Below, piece by piece: positions 53,036-61,676 of a stretch of 64,000 nucleotides of DNA (its first letter is position 1; each line of letters begins with the position of its first letter). Location of the stretch: the NCBI GenBank assembly GCA_021323865.1, contig JAJPKF010000015.1, forward strand, positions 1 through 64,000. Direction: 5' to 3'. The DNA comes from Pseudomonadota bacterium. Its GTDB lineage: Bacteria > Chloroflexota > UBA5177 > JAJPKF01. The notes beneath the pieces are model-generated. The model saw nothing but the letters and a program-made list of their open reading frames with translations, was not told the origin of the DNA and made no database searches. The position numbers and the translations under genes are program-made.

Positions 53036-55144
53036 CTAGTGAACGGCGGCGAGGGCCGGCTCCGGCTCGGCTTCGGGCTGGGGAGCCAGGATGTCGAGCC
53101 CGAACTGACTTCCGCAGCCGGCACAGCGCAGCCGGCTCTTGTCACGGCCCGTTTTGACCAGGAGGCCGCCGCAATTCGGACAGGGCTGGGCCACCGGCTC
53201 GTCCCAGGACGCCCAGCGGCAGGTGGGGAAGTTGGAGCAGCCGTAGAAGATCCGTCCCCGCTTGCTCCGCTGCTCGACAACGTCGCCGCCATCCTCGGGG
53301 CACGTAACGCCGATGCGCTTGAGCACGGGGCGGGCATAGCGGCAGGTCGGGTAGTTGGAACAAGAAACGAACTGTCCGAAGCGGCCGTGCTTGACCACCA
53401 GGCCGTGACCGCATTCGGGACAGGCCTCATCCAGCTCCTCAACGGGCCATTCCACCACCTCGATGGACTTCTCGGCGTCGGCGAGCGTGGTCTTGAAGGG
53501 CTCATAGAACTCGCGGATCACGCGGATCCACTCTTCCGACCCCTCTTCGATCCGGTCCAGCTCGTTCTCCATGGCCGCGGTGAATCCGGCATCGACGATG
53601 CGCGGAAAGTGCTCCTTCATGACCTCGTTGACCTTCTCCCCCAGAGGGAGCGGTTGGAACCGGCGCCGTTCAAGCGTGACGTAGCGCCGTTCCACGATGG
53701 TGCTGATGATGGGCACGTAGGTGCTCGGCCGCCCGATGCCCAGCTCCTCCAGCTCCTTGATGAGGCTGGCTTCGGAGTAGCGGGGCGGCGGCTCGGTCCA
53801 GTGCTGCTCCGGTAACAGCTTCCGGAGCGCCAGCAGCTCGCCCGCGATCAGGTTGGGCAGACTCGTGTCCTTCTCCTCCCGAGACCAGACGGCATAGTAG
53901 CCGGCGAAGGACAGCGTCGAGCCGTTGGCCACAAAGAGGTAGCCGCCCGCCCTGATGAGCGTACGCGTCGAGTCGAAGACGGCGGGCGCCATGAAGGCGG
54001 CCACGAAGCGGCGCCAGATCAGCGTGTAGAGCTTCAGCTCGTCCGGGGACAGGTAGGGCTTGACGGAGTCGGGTGTCCGGTGGACATCGGTGGGCCGGAT
54101 CGCCTCGTGGGCGCCCTGGACGTGGGCCTTCTGCTTGGTCCGGGGCCCGGGACCCAGAAACTGCTTGCCGTGCTCAGCCTGAATGTAGGCGCGAACGGCC
54201 GTCTGGGCCTCGTTGGAGACGCGCGTGGAGTCCGTCCGCATGTAGGTGATCAGGCCCACCCGCTCGCCCTGCAGATCCTTGCCTTCGTACAGCTCCTGAG
54301 CGATGCGCATGGTCTTCTTGGGGGTGAAGCGCAGGCGGCTGGAGCTGTCCTGCTGCATGGAACTGGTCGTGTAGGGGATAGGCGGCATGCTGCGCGTCTT
54401 CTTTTGCTCCATGGACAGGACCGTCCAGGCGGCCTTTTCCACAGCATCGAGCACCTTGCGGGTATCGGCCTCCGATGTCAGCGCCAGCTTCTCGCGGTCG
54501 ATCTGGTCCTCGCGCCGCAGCAAGGCGGCCTCGAAGGTGGCCTTCTGGCCTTCCTTGGAGAGGTGAGCCGTGATGGTCCAGTACTCCTCGGGTACGAAGG
54601 CGCGAATCTGGTCCTCGCGATCGCAGATCAGCCGGAGGGCAACCGACTGGACGCGACCGGCGCTGGTGCCCCGCAGCACCTTCCGCCATAGGAGGGGGCT
54701 GATCTTGTAGCCCACCAGCCGGTCGAGGACTCGGCGGGCCTGCTGGGCATTTACCAGCCGTTCGTCGATCTCGCGGGGGTGGCTGATGCCGTCGCGGACT
54801 CCCGTTTCGGTGATCTCGTTGAAGACGGCGCGCAGCGGGTGCTTGATATCCAGGGCCTGGGCAAGGTGCCAGCTGATGGCTTCGCCCTCACGATCCGGGT
54901 CCGGGGCGAGGTAGACGCGGTCGGCCGACCGACTGGCCTTCCGCAGCTCCATGAGAAGCTTCTCCTTGCCAGGAACGATCACGTACTTGGGCTTGAAGTC
55001 CTTGCGGGTGTCGACGCCCAGCCGCTTCTTGGGCAGGTCGACCACGTGACCCACCGACGCCTTGACTTCGAAGTCCGGGCCAAGGAATTTCTTGATGGTG
55101 GTCGCCTTGGAGGGCGACTCGACGATGACGAGGTTACGAGCCAA
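53036..55144 (-). CDS. topA: DNA topoisomerase I
   Basis: This is a 702-residue type IA topoisomerase that relaxes negative supercoils. TTG 55144 follows AGGGAGA. The Toprim domain is at the N-terminus (LVIVESPSKATTIKKFLG; DPDREGEAISWHLA). The active-site Tyr sits in GLITYMRTDSTRVS (about residue 300). Three C-terminal zinc ribbons follow (CPECGHG to CSNYPTC, CPEDGG to CSNFPTC, CPNCGG to CAGCG), the last two close together near the end. The first gene of topA-xerC-hslV-hslU, it has a candidate promoter in an AT-rich 180-base gap upstream. Confidence 0.96.
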   Translation of the reverse strand: MARNLVIVESPSKATTIKKFLGPDFEVKASVGHVVDLPKKRLGVDTRKDFKPKYVIVPGKEKLLMELRKASRSADRVYLAPDPDREGEAISWHLAQALDIKHPLRAVFNEITETGVRDGISHPREIDERLVNAQQARRVLDRLVGYKISPLLWRKVLRGTSAGRVQSVALRLICDREDQIRAFVPEEYWTITAHLSKEGQKATFEAALLRREDQIDREKLALTSEADTRKVLDAVEKAAWTVLSMEQKKTRSMPPIPYTTSSMQQDSSSRLRFTPKKTMRIAQELYEGKDLQGERVGLITYMRTDSTRVSNEAQTAVRAYIQAEHGKQFLGPGPRTKQKAHVQGAHEAIRPTDVHRTPDSVKPYLSPDELKLYTLIWRRFVAAFMAPAVFDSTRTLIRAGGYLFVANGSTLSFAGYYAVWSREEKDTSLPNLIAGELLALRKLLPEQHWTEPPPRYSEASLIKELEELGIGRPSTYVPIISTIVERRYVTLERRRFQPLPLGEKVNEVMKEHFPRIVDAGFTAAMENELDRIEEGSEEWIRVIREFYEPFKTTLADAEKSIEVVEWPVEELDEACPECGHGLVVKHGRFGQFVSCSNYPTCRYARPVLKRIGVTCPEDGGDVVEQRSKRGRIFYGCSNFPTCRWASWDEPVAQPCPNCGGLLVKTGRDKSRLRCAGCGSQFGLDILAPQPEAEPEPALAAVH

Positions 55145-55197
55145 ACAGTATCTCCCTGTTGACGATAGCCGATGCCGGCCACCGTCATCCGTTTTTC

Positions 55198-55257
55198 ATT
55201 TTAGCAAATCGGTTCTAGGTTCTGCTTACTTCCTACCAGATGTAGTAGAGCAGAACC
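55198..55257 (-). promoter_or_regulatory. topA upstream region: -10 box and long inverted repeat
   Basis: On the minus strand TAAAAT (55203-55198) is a good -10 for topA. Just upstream a stem of nine perfect base pairs (55218-55226 with 55249-55257) can be extended by four more pairs with one bulged base. It encloses CTAC-CAGAT-GTAG. The -35 region falls on the edge of this repeat, so it could be an operator. It could also be the mfd-side RNA hairpin, but no T-run follows it. The stretch is markedly AT-richer than its surroundings. Confidence 0.4.
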
Positions 55258-55323
55258 CTACCAGACACTATATCTAGTCGAAATGACACAAAGGGCACTC
55301 GAGGGGGGACCTGCTCGCGTCGA

Positions 55324-58300
55324 TCAGGTGGCCGCGGCTGCCGGCTCCGCGGCCAGCCGCGCCGCAAACGCCGCCGTCTCGTCCAGTATGTCCGCGATCG
55401 CGCTGGTCCAGTCTTCACCGAGCGCCTCGGCCTCGACCCGAAGAACATTCTGATCCACCCGCGCGTCCATGCCGAACCGCCGGTACAGCCCGGCTCGGTC
55501 GAACAGTATGCGTGGCTGGCCCTTGATCACCAGAGTCCGGCCGCGCAGGACCACGGAGCTGACACCTGCCGCTTCCGCCCGGAACTTCAGGTCAATCTGC
55601 TTCAGCAGATTACGCACCGATGGCGGAGGAGGGCCGAAACGGTCGCGAAGCTCCGCCTCCACGGCGGGCACATCGACGGCCGTCTCCAGGGCCGCCAGCC
55701 GCCGATACAAGCCCAGCCGCTCGCGCTCGTCGGGAACATAGGTGGGCGGGATCAACACGTCGAAGGGCAGATCGACCGTGACGTGGGGTCGCTCGACGGG
55801 CTTGCGGCCGCGCATCCGGTCGATGGCGTCGCGGAGCAGATCGGTATACAGATCGAACCCGATGGCGGCCACATTGCCGCTCTGCTCGGCCCCAAGCAGG
55901 TTACCGGCGCCGCGAATCTCCAGATCGGCCATGGCGATCTGAAACCCGGCCCCAAGCTCGGTTGCCTCAAACACGGCCTCCATGCGTCGCATGGCGTCCT
56001 TGCCGATGCGGGCGTCCCGGGGATAGAGGAGGTAGGCGTAGGCTTGGTTCACTCCCCGACCCACGCGACCCCGCAGCTGATAGAGCTGAGCGAGACCCAG
56101 CGATTCCGCGTGGTCGATGACGATGGTGTTCACATTGGCGATGTCCAGCCCGCTCTCGATGATGGTGCTGCACAGCAGGACATCGGCCTTCTGATGGGAG
56201 AAGTCCAGCATGACCTTCTCCAACTGGTTCTCCGGCATCTGCCCGTGCCCGACCAGCACGCGTGCCTCGGGCACCAGCCGCCGCAGCTTCTGAGCAACCG
56301 CCTCAATGCCCGAGACCCGGTTGTGGACGAAATATACCTGCCCCTCGCGCTCCAGCTCTCGCACGATCGCCTCTCGTATCAGCCGGTCTTCGTAGGGCTG
56401 CAGATAGGTCCTGATGGGGAGGCGGCCCTCGGGCGGCGTTTGGATGATGCTGACGTCGCGAATGCCCGTGAGCGACATGTGGAGGGTTCGCGGGATGGGC
56501 GTGGCCGTCAACGTGAGCACGTCGACACTGGCGCGCAGCTTCTTCAGCTTCTCCTTGTGGCGAACGCCGAAGCGCTGCTCCTCGTCGATGACCAACAGCC
56601 CCAGGTTCTTGAACTGGACATCCTTGCCCAACAGGCGGTGGGTGCCGATCACCACATCCAGCTCACCGTCTTTGAGCCGCTGGAGAATCACCCGCTGCTC
56701 CGCCGGAGACCGGAACCGGCTGAGCATATCGACGCGCACCGGAAACGCCTCCAGTCGCTCACGGAACGTTTCCATGTGCTGCTGGGCGAGGACCGTGGTG
56801 GGCACCAGCACGGCCGCCTGCATGCCCTCGATGACCGCCTTGAAGGCGGCCCGCACGGCAACCTCGGTCTTGCCGTAGCCCACGTCCGCGACCACCAACC
56901 GATCCATGGGCTTCGCCTCTTGCATGTCAGACTTCACGTCCTCGATGGCCTGCATCTGGTCCGGGGTTTCCTCGAAGGGGAACGATCCTTCCAGCTCCCG
57001 CTGCCAGGGACTGTCGGGCAGGAAGGCATGGCCGCCCATCGCCTCGCGTTCCGCGTAAAGCGCGATCAGCTCCTCGGCCATGTCTTCGGCCGCCTTCTTG
57101 GCGCGGGCCTTGGCACGCGCCCACTCGGCGCCGCCCAGCCTGTTCAGCTGGGGCTTGGCGTCGCCCACGCCAACGTACCGCGTCACCCGGTCGAGCTGGT
57201 CGGTCGGAACATACAGCCGGTCGGAACCGGCGTACTGGACGACCAGGTATTCGCGCTCGCCACGTTCGTCGCTCATCCGAGTGACGCCGGTGAGCTGCCC
57301 GATGCCGTGCTCCACGTGGACGATGTAGTCGCCGGGAGTGAAGGGACTGAAAAAAGTATCGCGGGCCGCGCGCCGGCGGCGGGCGACACCACGAGGCTTG
57401 GACCAGCCGAAGATTTCGTGGTCCGTGTAGAGATCGATGTCCAAGTCGGGGGCGCTCCAGCCCTCGGCCACAGAGCCCTTGACGATGATGATCTGGCCGG
57501 GATCAGGCGGCCGCGTCAGCGCCTCCACGATCTCGACAACGAGACCTTCGCCCTGGAGAATCTCCGCGAGCCGGGCGTGCTGATAGCTGGTGATCACGAG
57601 GGCCCGATCGGGACTGGCTCCGGCGGATGCTTCGCCCTCCGGCTGTGCCGCAACAGGGTCAAGGCCATGAAGGAACTCGCGGATGCGGCCAGCGTAGGCT
57701 GGAGGCCGCACAAAGACGCGGCCGGCAACCGAGCGCTCGTCGCCGCCGGGGGTCAGCCGCACCACCGGCATGCCGTCTACTCGGGAGGCGATCTCGGCGT
57801 GGGACACCAGGGCGGGACGGAGCCCCTCGGGGAGGTCGCCCCGCCGCACGAGGTCGGCCTGAAACTCCCGAGCCTGATCCGTCAGCTCGCCGGCCAGGGT
57901 CCAAAGGTCAGCGGGGTCTTCCAGAGCGGCGAGCGGCGGCTCCTCAAAGGCGTCGAGGAGTGTCGTCGAGCCCCACAGGTATGGCGCGAATAGCTGAGGA
58001 TCGTCCATCGTGCCGGTCCGCAGGGCCTCGAGGCAGCCCGTCCACCATTCCGCCGCGGCGGGGCTGAGATCACCGGCGGGCAGGCCCGCCAGCTCTTCCA
58101 GCGCTGCCTGCAGCCTTCCCTCGTCCAGAACCCCCAGAGGCGGCACCTCAACCGACTCGAGCCGGTCGAGTGAACGCTGGCTGACCGGGTCGAAGATGCG
58201 CAACGACTCTATCTCGTCGCCCAGCAGCTCCATCCGCAACGGATGGGAAGCGCCCACGGGAAAGACGTCGAGAATCCCCCCGCGGCGAGCAAAGGAACCC

Positions 58301-58803
58301 GGGCCTTCTACCATTCCCACCGATTCGTAGCCGGTCGCAACCAGCGCGCCGAGGAGGGTGTCGACCTCGATCCGCTCCCCGCTCCTCAGGGACAGCGTCT
58401 TGTCACGTGGGGCGACACTTACCGGCTGGAGGAGGGCGCGCATGGAAGTGACGACCGCCAAAGGCTCGCGCTGCACCCGGTTGACGACGGCCTGGCGCCG
58501 CGCCAGAGTGTCGCTGTCCAGTGACCCCCGCTCGTAGGGCAGCGTCTCGAAGCAGGGGAATGCATCCACGGGCACACGGAGCCAGGCTTCCAGCTCCTGG
58601 GCCAGGTGCTCCGCACGATGCGGATGGCCGGTGATCACCAGGAGAGAGCGCCCAGTCTGGCCGCCAAGGAAGGCGATCAACGGGGGCCGCGCGCCCTCGA
58701 TCAAGCCTCCGACCTCCACGCGGCCCTCGGCGGCCAGCTCTGCCGCAACGCCGGCAAGGCTGGACGAGGTCGCGAAGCGTTCGAGGAGCGGCGCCAGCCT
58801 CAC
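55324..58803 (-). CDS. mfd: Transcription-repair coupling factor Mfd
   Basis: This 1159-residue DNA translocase removes stalled RNA polymerase and recruits UvrA. In order it has the UvrB-homology module (FPCFETLPYERGSLDSDTLARRQAV), the D3 region, the RNA polymerase interaction domain (FSPFTPGDYIVHVEHGIGQLTGV, about 490-560), helicase motor domains (ADVGYGKTEVAVRAA, VLVPTTVLAQQHMETF, LLVIDEEQRFGVRHKEKLK, LTATPIPRTLHMSL, STIIESGLDIANVNTIV, QLRGRVGRG) and the C-terminal inhibitory domain (PPTYVPDERERLGLYRRLAALET). In Walker A the usual first Gly (GDVGxGKT) is Ala here. GTG 58803 overlaps the pth stop (GTGA). Confidence 0.95.
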   Translation of the reverse strand: MRLAPLLERFATSSSLAGVAAELAAEGRVEVGGLIEGARPPLIAFLGGQTGRSLLVITGHPHRAEHLAQELEAWLRVPVDAFPCFETLPYERGSLDSDTLARRQAVVNRVQREPLAVVTSMRALLQPVSVAPRDKTLSLRSGERIEVDTLLGALVATGYESVGMVEGPGSFARRGGILDVFPVGASHPLRMELLGDEIESLRIFDPVSQRSLDRLESVEVPPLGVLDEGRLQAALEELAGLPAGDLSPAAAEWWTGCLEALRTGTMDDPQLFAPYLWGSTTLLDAFEEPPLAALEDPADLWTLAGELTDQAREFQADLVRRGDLPEGLRPALVSHAEIASRVDGMPVVRLTPGGDERSVAGRVFVRPPAYAGRIREFLHGLDPVAAQPEGEASAGASPDRALVITSYQHARLAEILQGEGLVVEIVEALTRPPDPGQIIIVKGSVAEGWSAPDLDIDLYTDHEIFGWSKPRGVARRRRAARDTFFSPFTPGDYIVHVEHGIGQLTGVTRMSDERGEREYLVVQYAGSDRLYVPTDQLDRVTRYVGVGDAKPQLNRLGGAEWARAKARAKKAAEDMAEELIALYAEREAMGGHAFLPDSPWQRELEGSFPFEETPDQMQAIEDVKSDMQEAKPMDRLVVADVGYGKTEVAVRAAFKAVIEGMQAAVLVPTTVLAQQHMETFRERLEAFPVRVDMLSRFRSPAEQRVILQRLKDGELDVVIGTHRLLGKDVQFKNLGLLVIDEEQRFGVRHKEKLKKLRASVDVLTLTATPIPRTLHMSLTGIRDVSIIQTPPEGRLPIRTYLQPYEDRLIREAIVRELEREGQVYFVHNRVSGIEAVAQKLRRLVPEARVLVGHGQMPENQLEKVMLDFSHQKADVLLCSTIIESGLDIANVNTIVIDHAESLGLAQLYQLRGRVGRGVNQAYAYLLYPRDARIGKDAMRRMEAVFEATELGAGFQIAMADLEIRGAGNLLGAEQSGNVAAIGFDLYTDLLRDAIDRMRGRKPVERPHVTVDLPFDVLIPPTYVPDERERLGLYRRLAALETAVDVPAVEAELRDRFGPPPPSVRNLLKQIDLKFRAEAAGVSSVVLRGRTLVIKGQPRILFDRAGLYRRFGMDARVDQNVLRVEAEALGEDWTSAIADILDETAAFAARLAAEPAAAAT

Positions 58804-59438
58804 GCCGGGGCTCCCACGGCCGGAATGGGGCCGTTGAACCGGTTCATGGCTGTCGTCAAACCGTCCACGACGGTCGTTTCGACGGCATCGGCCACGTGAT
58901 CGCAGAGCTGTGGCAACAGGGCACCCTGATCGGGGAGGAACTCCGCGAGCACATGATCTCGCGTTTCGCCGGCGCCACGCCCGATGCCCACCCGGATGCG
59001 CGCAATCTCGTCGGTGCCCATCTCCCGGATAACCGACTGCATGCCCCGGTGACCGGCCGCACTGCCGGACGGTCGGATCCGGATCGTCCCGAAGGGAAGA
59101 TCGACCTCGTCGTAGATCAGCAGCACGCGGTCCGGCTTGAGGCGGAAGTGTCGCGTCAGCCGCACGACCGCCTGCCCGGACTCATTCATATAGGTCTGTG
59201 GTTGGGCGAGGGCGACGGGAATGCCGCGCAGCAGACCGGAGGCAAGATCGGCGCGCCAGGAGCTGCCCCGGAACCGGAGGCCCATGCGGTGGGCCAAGCG
59301 GTTGGTGCACATGAAGCCGACGTTGTGCTTGGTCTTGGCATACTGGCCGCCCGGATTGCCCAGGCCCACGATGAGCCACTCCGGGTGCGCCCGCGTTGCC
59401 GGCTGGCGTTTTCCCAGCGCCTTCCTGAAGAAGCTCAT
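58800..59438 (-). CDS. pth: Peptidyl-tRNA hydrolase
   Basis: This 212-residue enzyme recycles peptidyl-tRNA released from stalled ribosomes. The start is ATG 59438 behind GGAG. Family residues are the Asn in GLGNPGGQYAKTKHNVGFM (His within KHNVG is catalytic), MNESGQAV, DEVDLPFGTIRIRPSGSAAGHRGMQSV (catalytic Asp) and RIRVGIGRG. About 20 extra basic residues precede the usual N-terminus. Its ATG overlaps the rsmA stop (ATGA) and its stop overlaps the mfd start, so it sits in a tightly coupled cluster. Confidence 0.94.
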   Translation of the reverse strand: MSFFRKALGKRQPATRAHPEWLIVGLGNPGGQYAKTKHNVGFMCTNRLAHRMGLRFRGSSWRADLASGLLRGIPVALAQPQTYMNESGQAVVRLTRHFRLKPDRVLLIYDEVDLPFGTIRIRPSGSAAGHRGMQSVIREMGTDEIARIRVGIGRGAGETRDHVLAEFLPDQGALLPQLCDHVADAVETTVVDGLTTAMNRFNGPIPAVGAPA

Positions 59439-60256
59439 GGTAGCGCTCCAGCCGGTATGGGCGCCGGTGCGGAGCCGGCCAGATAGGCGGCGGTCAGGCG
59501 GCTCCAGTCGTCCAGACTGAGGGCCTCTGCTCGTGCGGATGGCGGAATCCTTGCCTCCTCGAGAAGGTCTACGGCGGTGTCCTTGGGCAGCTTCAGGGAA
59601 TGCGACAGGGAATTGACCATCTGTTTTCTTCGGGCAGAGAACCCGGCCCGAGCGATCCGGAAGAAGGTGTCGAGATCTTGGACGGGCACAGCGGGTGCAT
59701 CGCGAACGGTCAGCTTGATCACCGCAGAGTCGACGTTCGGCGGCGGCCGGAAGGACGATGGAGACACCCGCCTCACGATCTCGGGCTCGGCGTGGAGCTG
59801 GACGCCGAGCGCCAGGAGACTCATCGCTCCCGGGCGGGCCGTGAGGCGGCAGGCCACCTCCCATTGCACCATGAGAACCGCGACGGCCGGGCGGCAGCGC
59901 GCCTCTAAATAGTGCCGCAGGAGCGCGCCCGTTATGTAATAGGGAATGTTTCCGGCAAGCTTGTATCCACTCCGGCTGTTGTCCCTCGGGACGATCTCAC
60001 AGGGATCGACGGTCAGGGCATCGGCCCGGATGATCTCAGCCCCAGGGATGGCCTGCCGGAGCTGCTCCGCCAGGTCGCCGTCCAGCTCCACGGCCGCCAC
60101 GCCGGCGCCGGAACGAACCAGCTCACGGGTCAGCACTCCCCGACCGGGGCCGATCTCGAGGATGAAGTCGTCGGGGGTGGGCGCGACGGCTGCGAGGATT
60201 CCAGCGAGCACCCGCCGGTCATGAAGGAAATGCTGCCCCAGCCGTCTGCCTGGCAT
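59435..60256 (-). CDS. rsmA: 16S rRNA dimethyladenosine transferase RsmA (KsgA)
   Basis: This is a 273-residue S-adenosylmethionine-dependent methylase that dimethylates the two adjacent adenines near the 3' end of 16S rRNA. ATG 60256 opens with RRLGQHFLHDRRVLAGIL. The SAM motif is ILEIGPGRGVLTREL (about 33-47), with AVELDGDLAEQL and the catalytic NIPYYITGALL (about 108) of the NPPY-like motif. The C-terminal helical domain contains FFRIARAGFSARRKQMVNSL. It is the third gene of the rdgB-sortase-rsmA-pth-mfd run, 47 bases after the sortase stop. Confidence 0.94.
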   Translation of the reverse strand: MPGRRLGQHFLHDRRVLAGILAAVAPTPDDFILEIGPGRGVLTRELVRSGAGVAAVELDGDLAEQLRQAIPGAEIIRADALTVDPCEIVPRDNSRSGYKLAGNIPYYITGALLRHYLEARCRPAVAVLMVQWEVACRLTARPGAMSLLALGVQLHAEPEIVRRVSPSSFRPPPNVDSAVIKLTVRDAPAVPVQDLDTFFRIARAGFSARRKQMVNSLSHSLKLPKDTAVDLLEEARIPPSARAEALSLDDWSRLTAAYLAGSAPAPIPAGALP

Positions 60257-60303
60257 ATCAGGCGAAATGCGTGTCCAGGCACCCGGAGCCGGACTCGCGG
60301 AGA

Positions 60304-60951
60304 CTAGCCGTAGCTGCTGGTGGTGGGAAGGGGCCGGACGCCCTTCATTACAGCGAAGACGACCAGCCGCTGGCTGTCGACCCAGTACGGGGTGCAGGTG
60401 ATCATGGTAAGCAGCTTTTTGCGACCTTGTGGATTCAGGACCGCGCCGTCCCTGTAAGGCACAACCTGTTTTCCGGTGACCGCGTATGTATATACGGCCC
60501 GTCGCGTATAGACGTACACGCGCTCGCCAAACCGCAGCTCGCCGAGGCGCTTGAAGATCTCTCCCTTGATGTCGTCGTGGGCAGCGAGGCCCACGTTGCC
60601 CGCCATGCCGGGATTGGCCGTGCCCTGCAGATGCCCGATTGCCCAATCCGCCACCTGCCACTGGCCGTTGACCACACCGGTTTCGATGACCGGTGAATCG
60701 ACGCCGATGGCCGGGATCCGCATACGGACGGCGGCCTGGCCGAGCTGCAGCCCGTGGTGCACCGAGACATGAAGAAAATGACGGTTCTGCCGGTTGATCT
60801 GCGCGTTGGTGTTGGGCACCGTCGAGCGCGTGCTCGGGGGTGTCGCGCTGTTGTGGCCCTTGAAGTAGGTGTAGGCGACCACGCCGACCACCACCACTCC
60901 GGCCACGACCAGGAGTGTGCCCAGCCAGCCCATCACTCGTCTCGAAGTCAC
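60304..60951 (-). CDS. Sortase (class D/E-like)
   Basis: This 215-residue membrane-anchored transpeptidase has an N-terminal signal-anchor (LGTLLVVAGVVVVGVVAYTYF), a Ser/Thr/Asn-rich linker and the sortase beta barrel. Catalytic residues are His in GNVGLAAHDD (about 123), Cys in LLTMITCTPYW (about 187) and Arg in SQRLVVF (about 194). IPAIGVDSPVIETG is the usual barrel entry. It should cleave a pentapeptide sorting signal and attach proteins to the cell wall or to each other. No LPXTG-like protein is visible in this window. GTG 60951 follows GGAGG; a start at ATG 60933 is possible. Confidence 0.88.
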   Translation of the reverse strand: MTSRRVMGWLGTLLVVAGVVVVGVVAYTYFKGHNSATPPSTRSTVPNTNAQINRQNRHFLHVSVHHGLQLGQAAVRMRIPAIGVDSPVIETGVVNGQWQVADWAIGHLQGTANPGMAGNVGLAAHDDIKGEIFKRLGELRFGERVYVYTRRAVYTYAVTGKQVVPYRDGAVLNPQGRKKLLTMITCTPYWVDSQRLVVFAVMKGVRPLPTTSSYG

Positions 60952-60993
60952 GCGGCCTCCATGATTCCCCGCAGACAGAATCGGGGCTTCATT

Positions 60994-61602
60994 CTAACAA
61001 TCAACCTCGGCTTTTAGCCGTTTTCGAGCCAGTGCGACGGCCCTGGCACGGTGACTCAAATCGTCCTTCCGCTCGGGCCTCTCGCCGAATGTCGCACCCA
61101 GCTCGGGAATCAGGAACAGGGGATCGTAGCCGAAACCTCCGTCCCCACGTTCTCGGAGGGCGATCCGCCCCCGAACCCGCCCTTCCACGGTCCACTCCTG
61201 CCCATGCGGATCGTGAAAGGCGATGACGCAGACGAAGGTGGCGCCCCGCTCTTGCTCCGGCACGTCACGCAGCAGATCGAGCAAACGCTGGTTGCGAGCG
61301 GACGAAGTCGAAAGGTTCTCGAACCTGGCCGAGTGAATGCCGGGCTGGCCGTCGAGGGCACCAACGCAGAGGCCGGAGTCGTCGGCCAGGGCCGCCAGAC
61401 CGGCGGCCTCGGCGTATGCCCTGGCCTTCAGCAGCGCATTCTCAGCAAAGGTGACGCCGGTCTCGGTCACCTCCAGGGTGATGCCCACTTCATTCGGCGA
61501 GACCAGCACGAATGGGACGCCGGACAGCTGGCGACGCAGCTCCTCCAGCTTTGAAGGGTTGTTGGTCCCAAGGAGCAGCCGTCTGGTCGAGCGTGGCGTC
61601 AT
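60994..61602 (-). CDS. rdgB: XTP/dITP (non-canonical purine NTP) pyrophosphatase, RdgB/HAM1 family
   Basis: This 202-residue enzyme hydrolyses dITP, XTP and ITP to their monophosphates and keeps them out of DNA and RNA. Signature segments are LLLGTNNPSKLEELRRQL at the start, TFAENALLKARAYAEAAGLAALADDSGLCVGALDGQPG (metal- and base-binding), and GDGGFGYDPLFLIPELGATFGE. KDDLSHRARAVALARKRL at the end contains the conserved SHR. It is the likely first gene of an operon with the sortase, rsmA, pth and mfd. It is divergent from the NHL-type gene with 74 bases between starts. Confidence 0.95.
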   Translation of the reverse strand: MTPRSTRRLLLGTNNPSKLEELRRQLSGVPFVLVSPNEVGITLEVTETGVTFAENALLKARAYAEAAGLAALADDSGLCVGALDGQPGIHSARFENLSTSSARNQRLLDLLRDVPEQERGATFVCVIAFHDPHGQEWTVEGRVRGRIALRERGDGGFGYDPLFLIPELGATFGERPERKDDLSHRARAVALARKRLKAEVDC

Positions 61603-61610
61603 GGATGATT

Positions 61611-61621
61611 TTGCCTGGCAA
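61611..61621. promoter_or_regulatory. Short palindrome in the rdgB / propeller-gene divergent region
   Basis: TTGCC-T-GGCAA is a perfect 11-base palindrome nine bases upstream of the rdgB ATG. It could be a repressor site or part of the rdgB leader. It is short enough to be chance. Confidence 0.25.
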
Positions 61622-61676
61622 GGGCGATGTCACCCGTGGTAGCATTTTGCACATTTCTGCAGACGGAGGTTCGACC

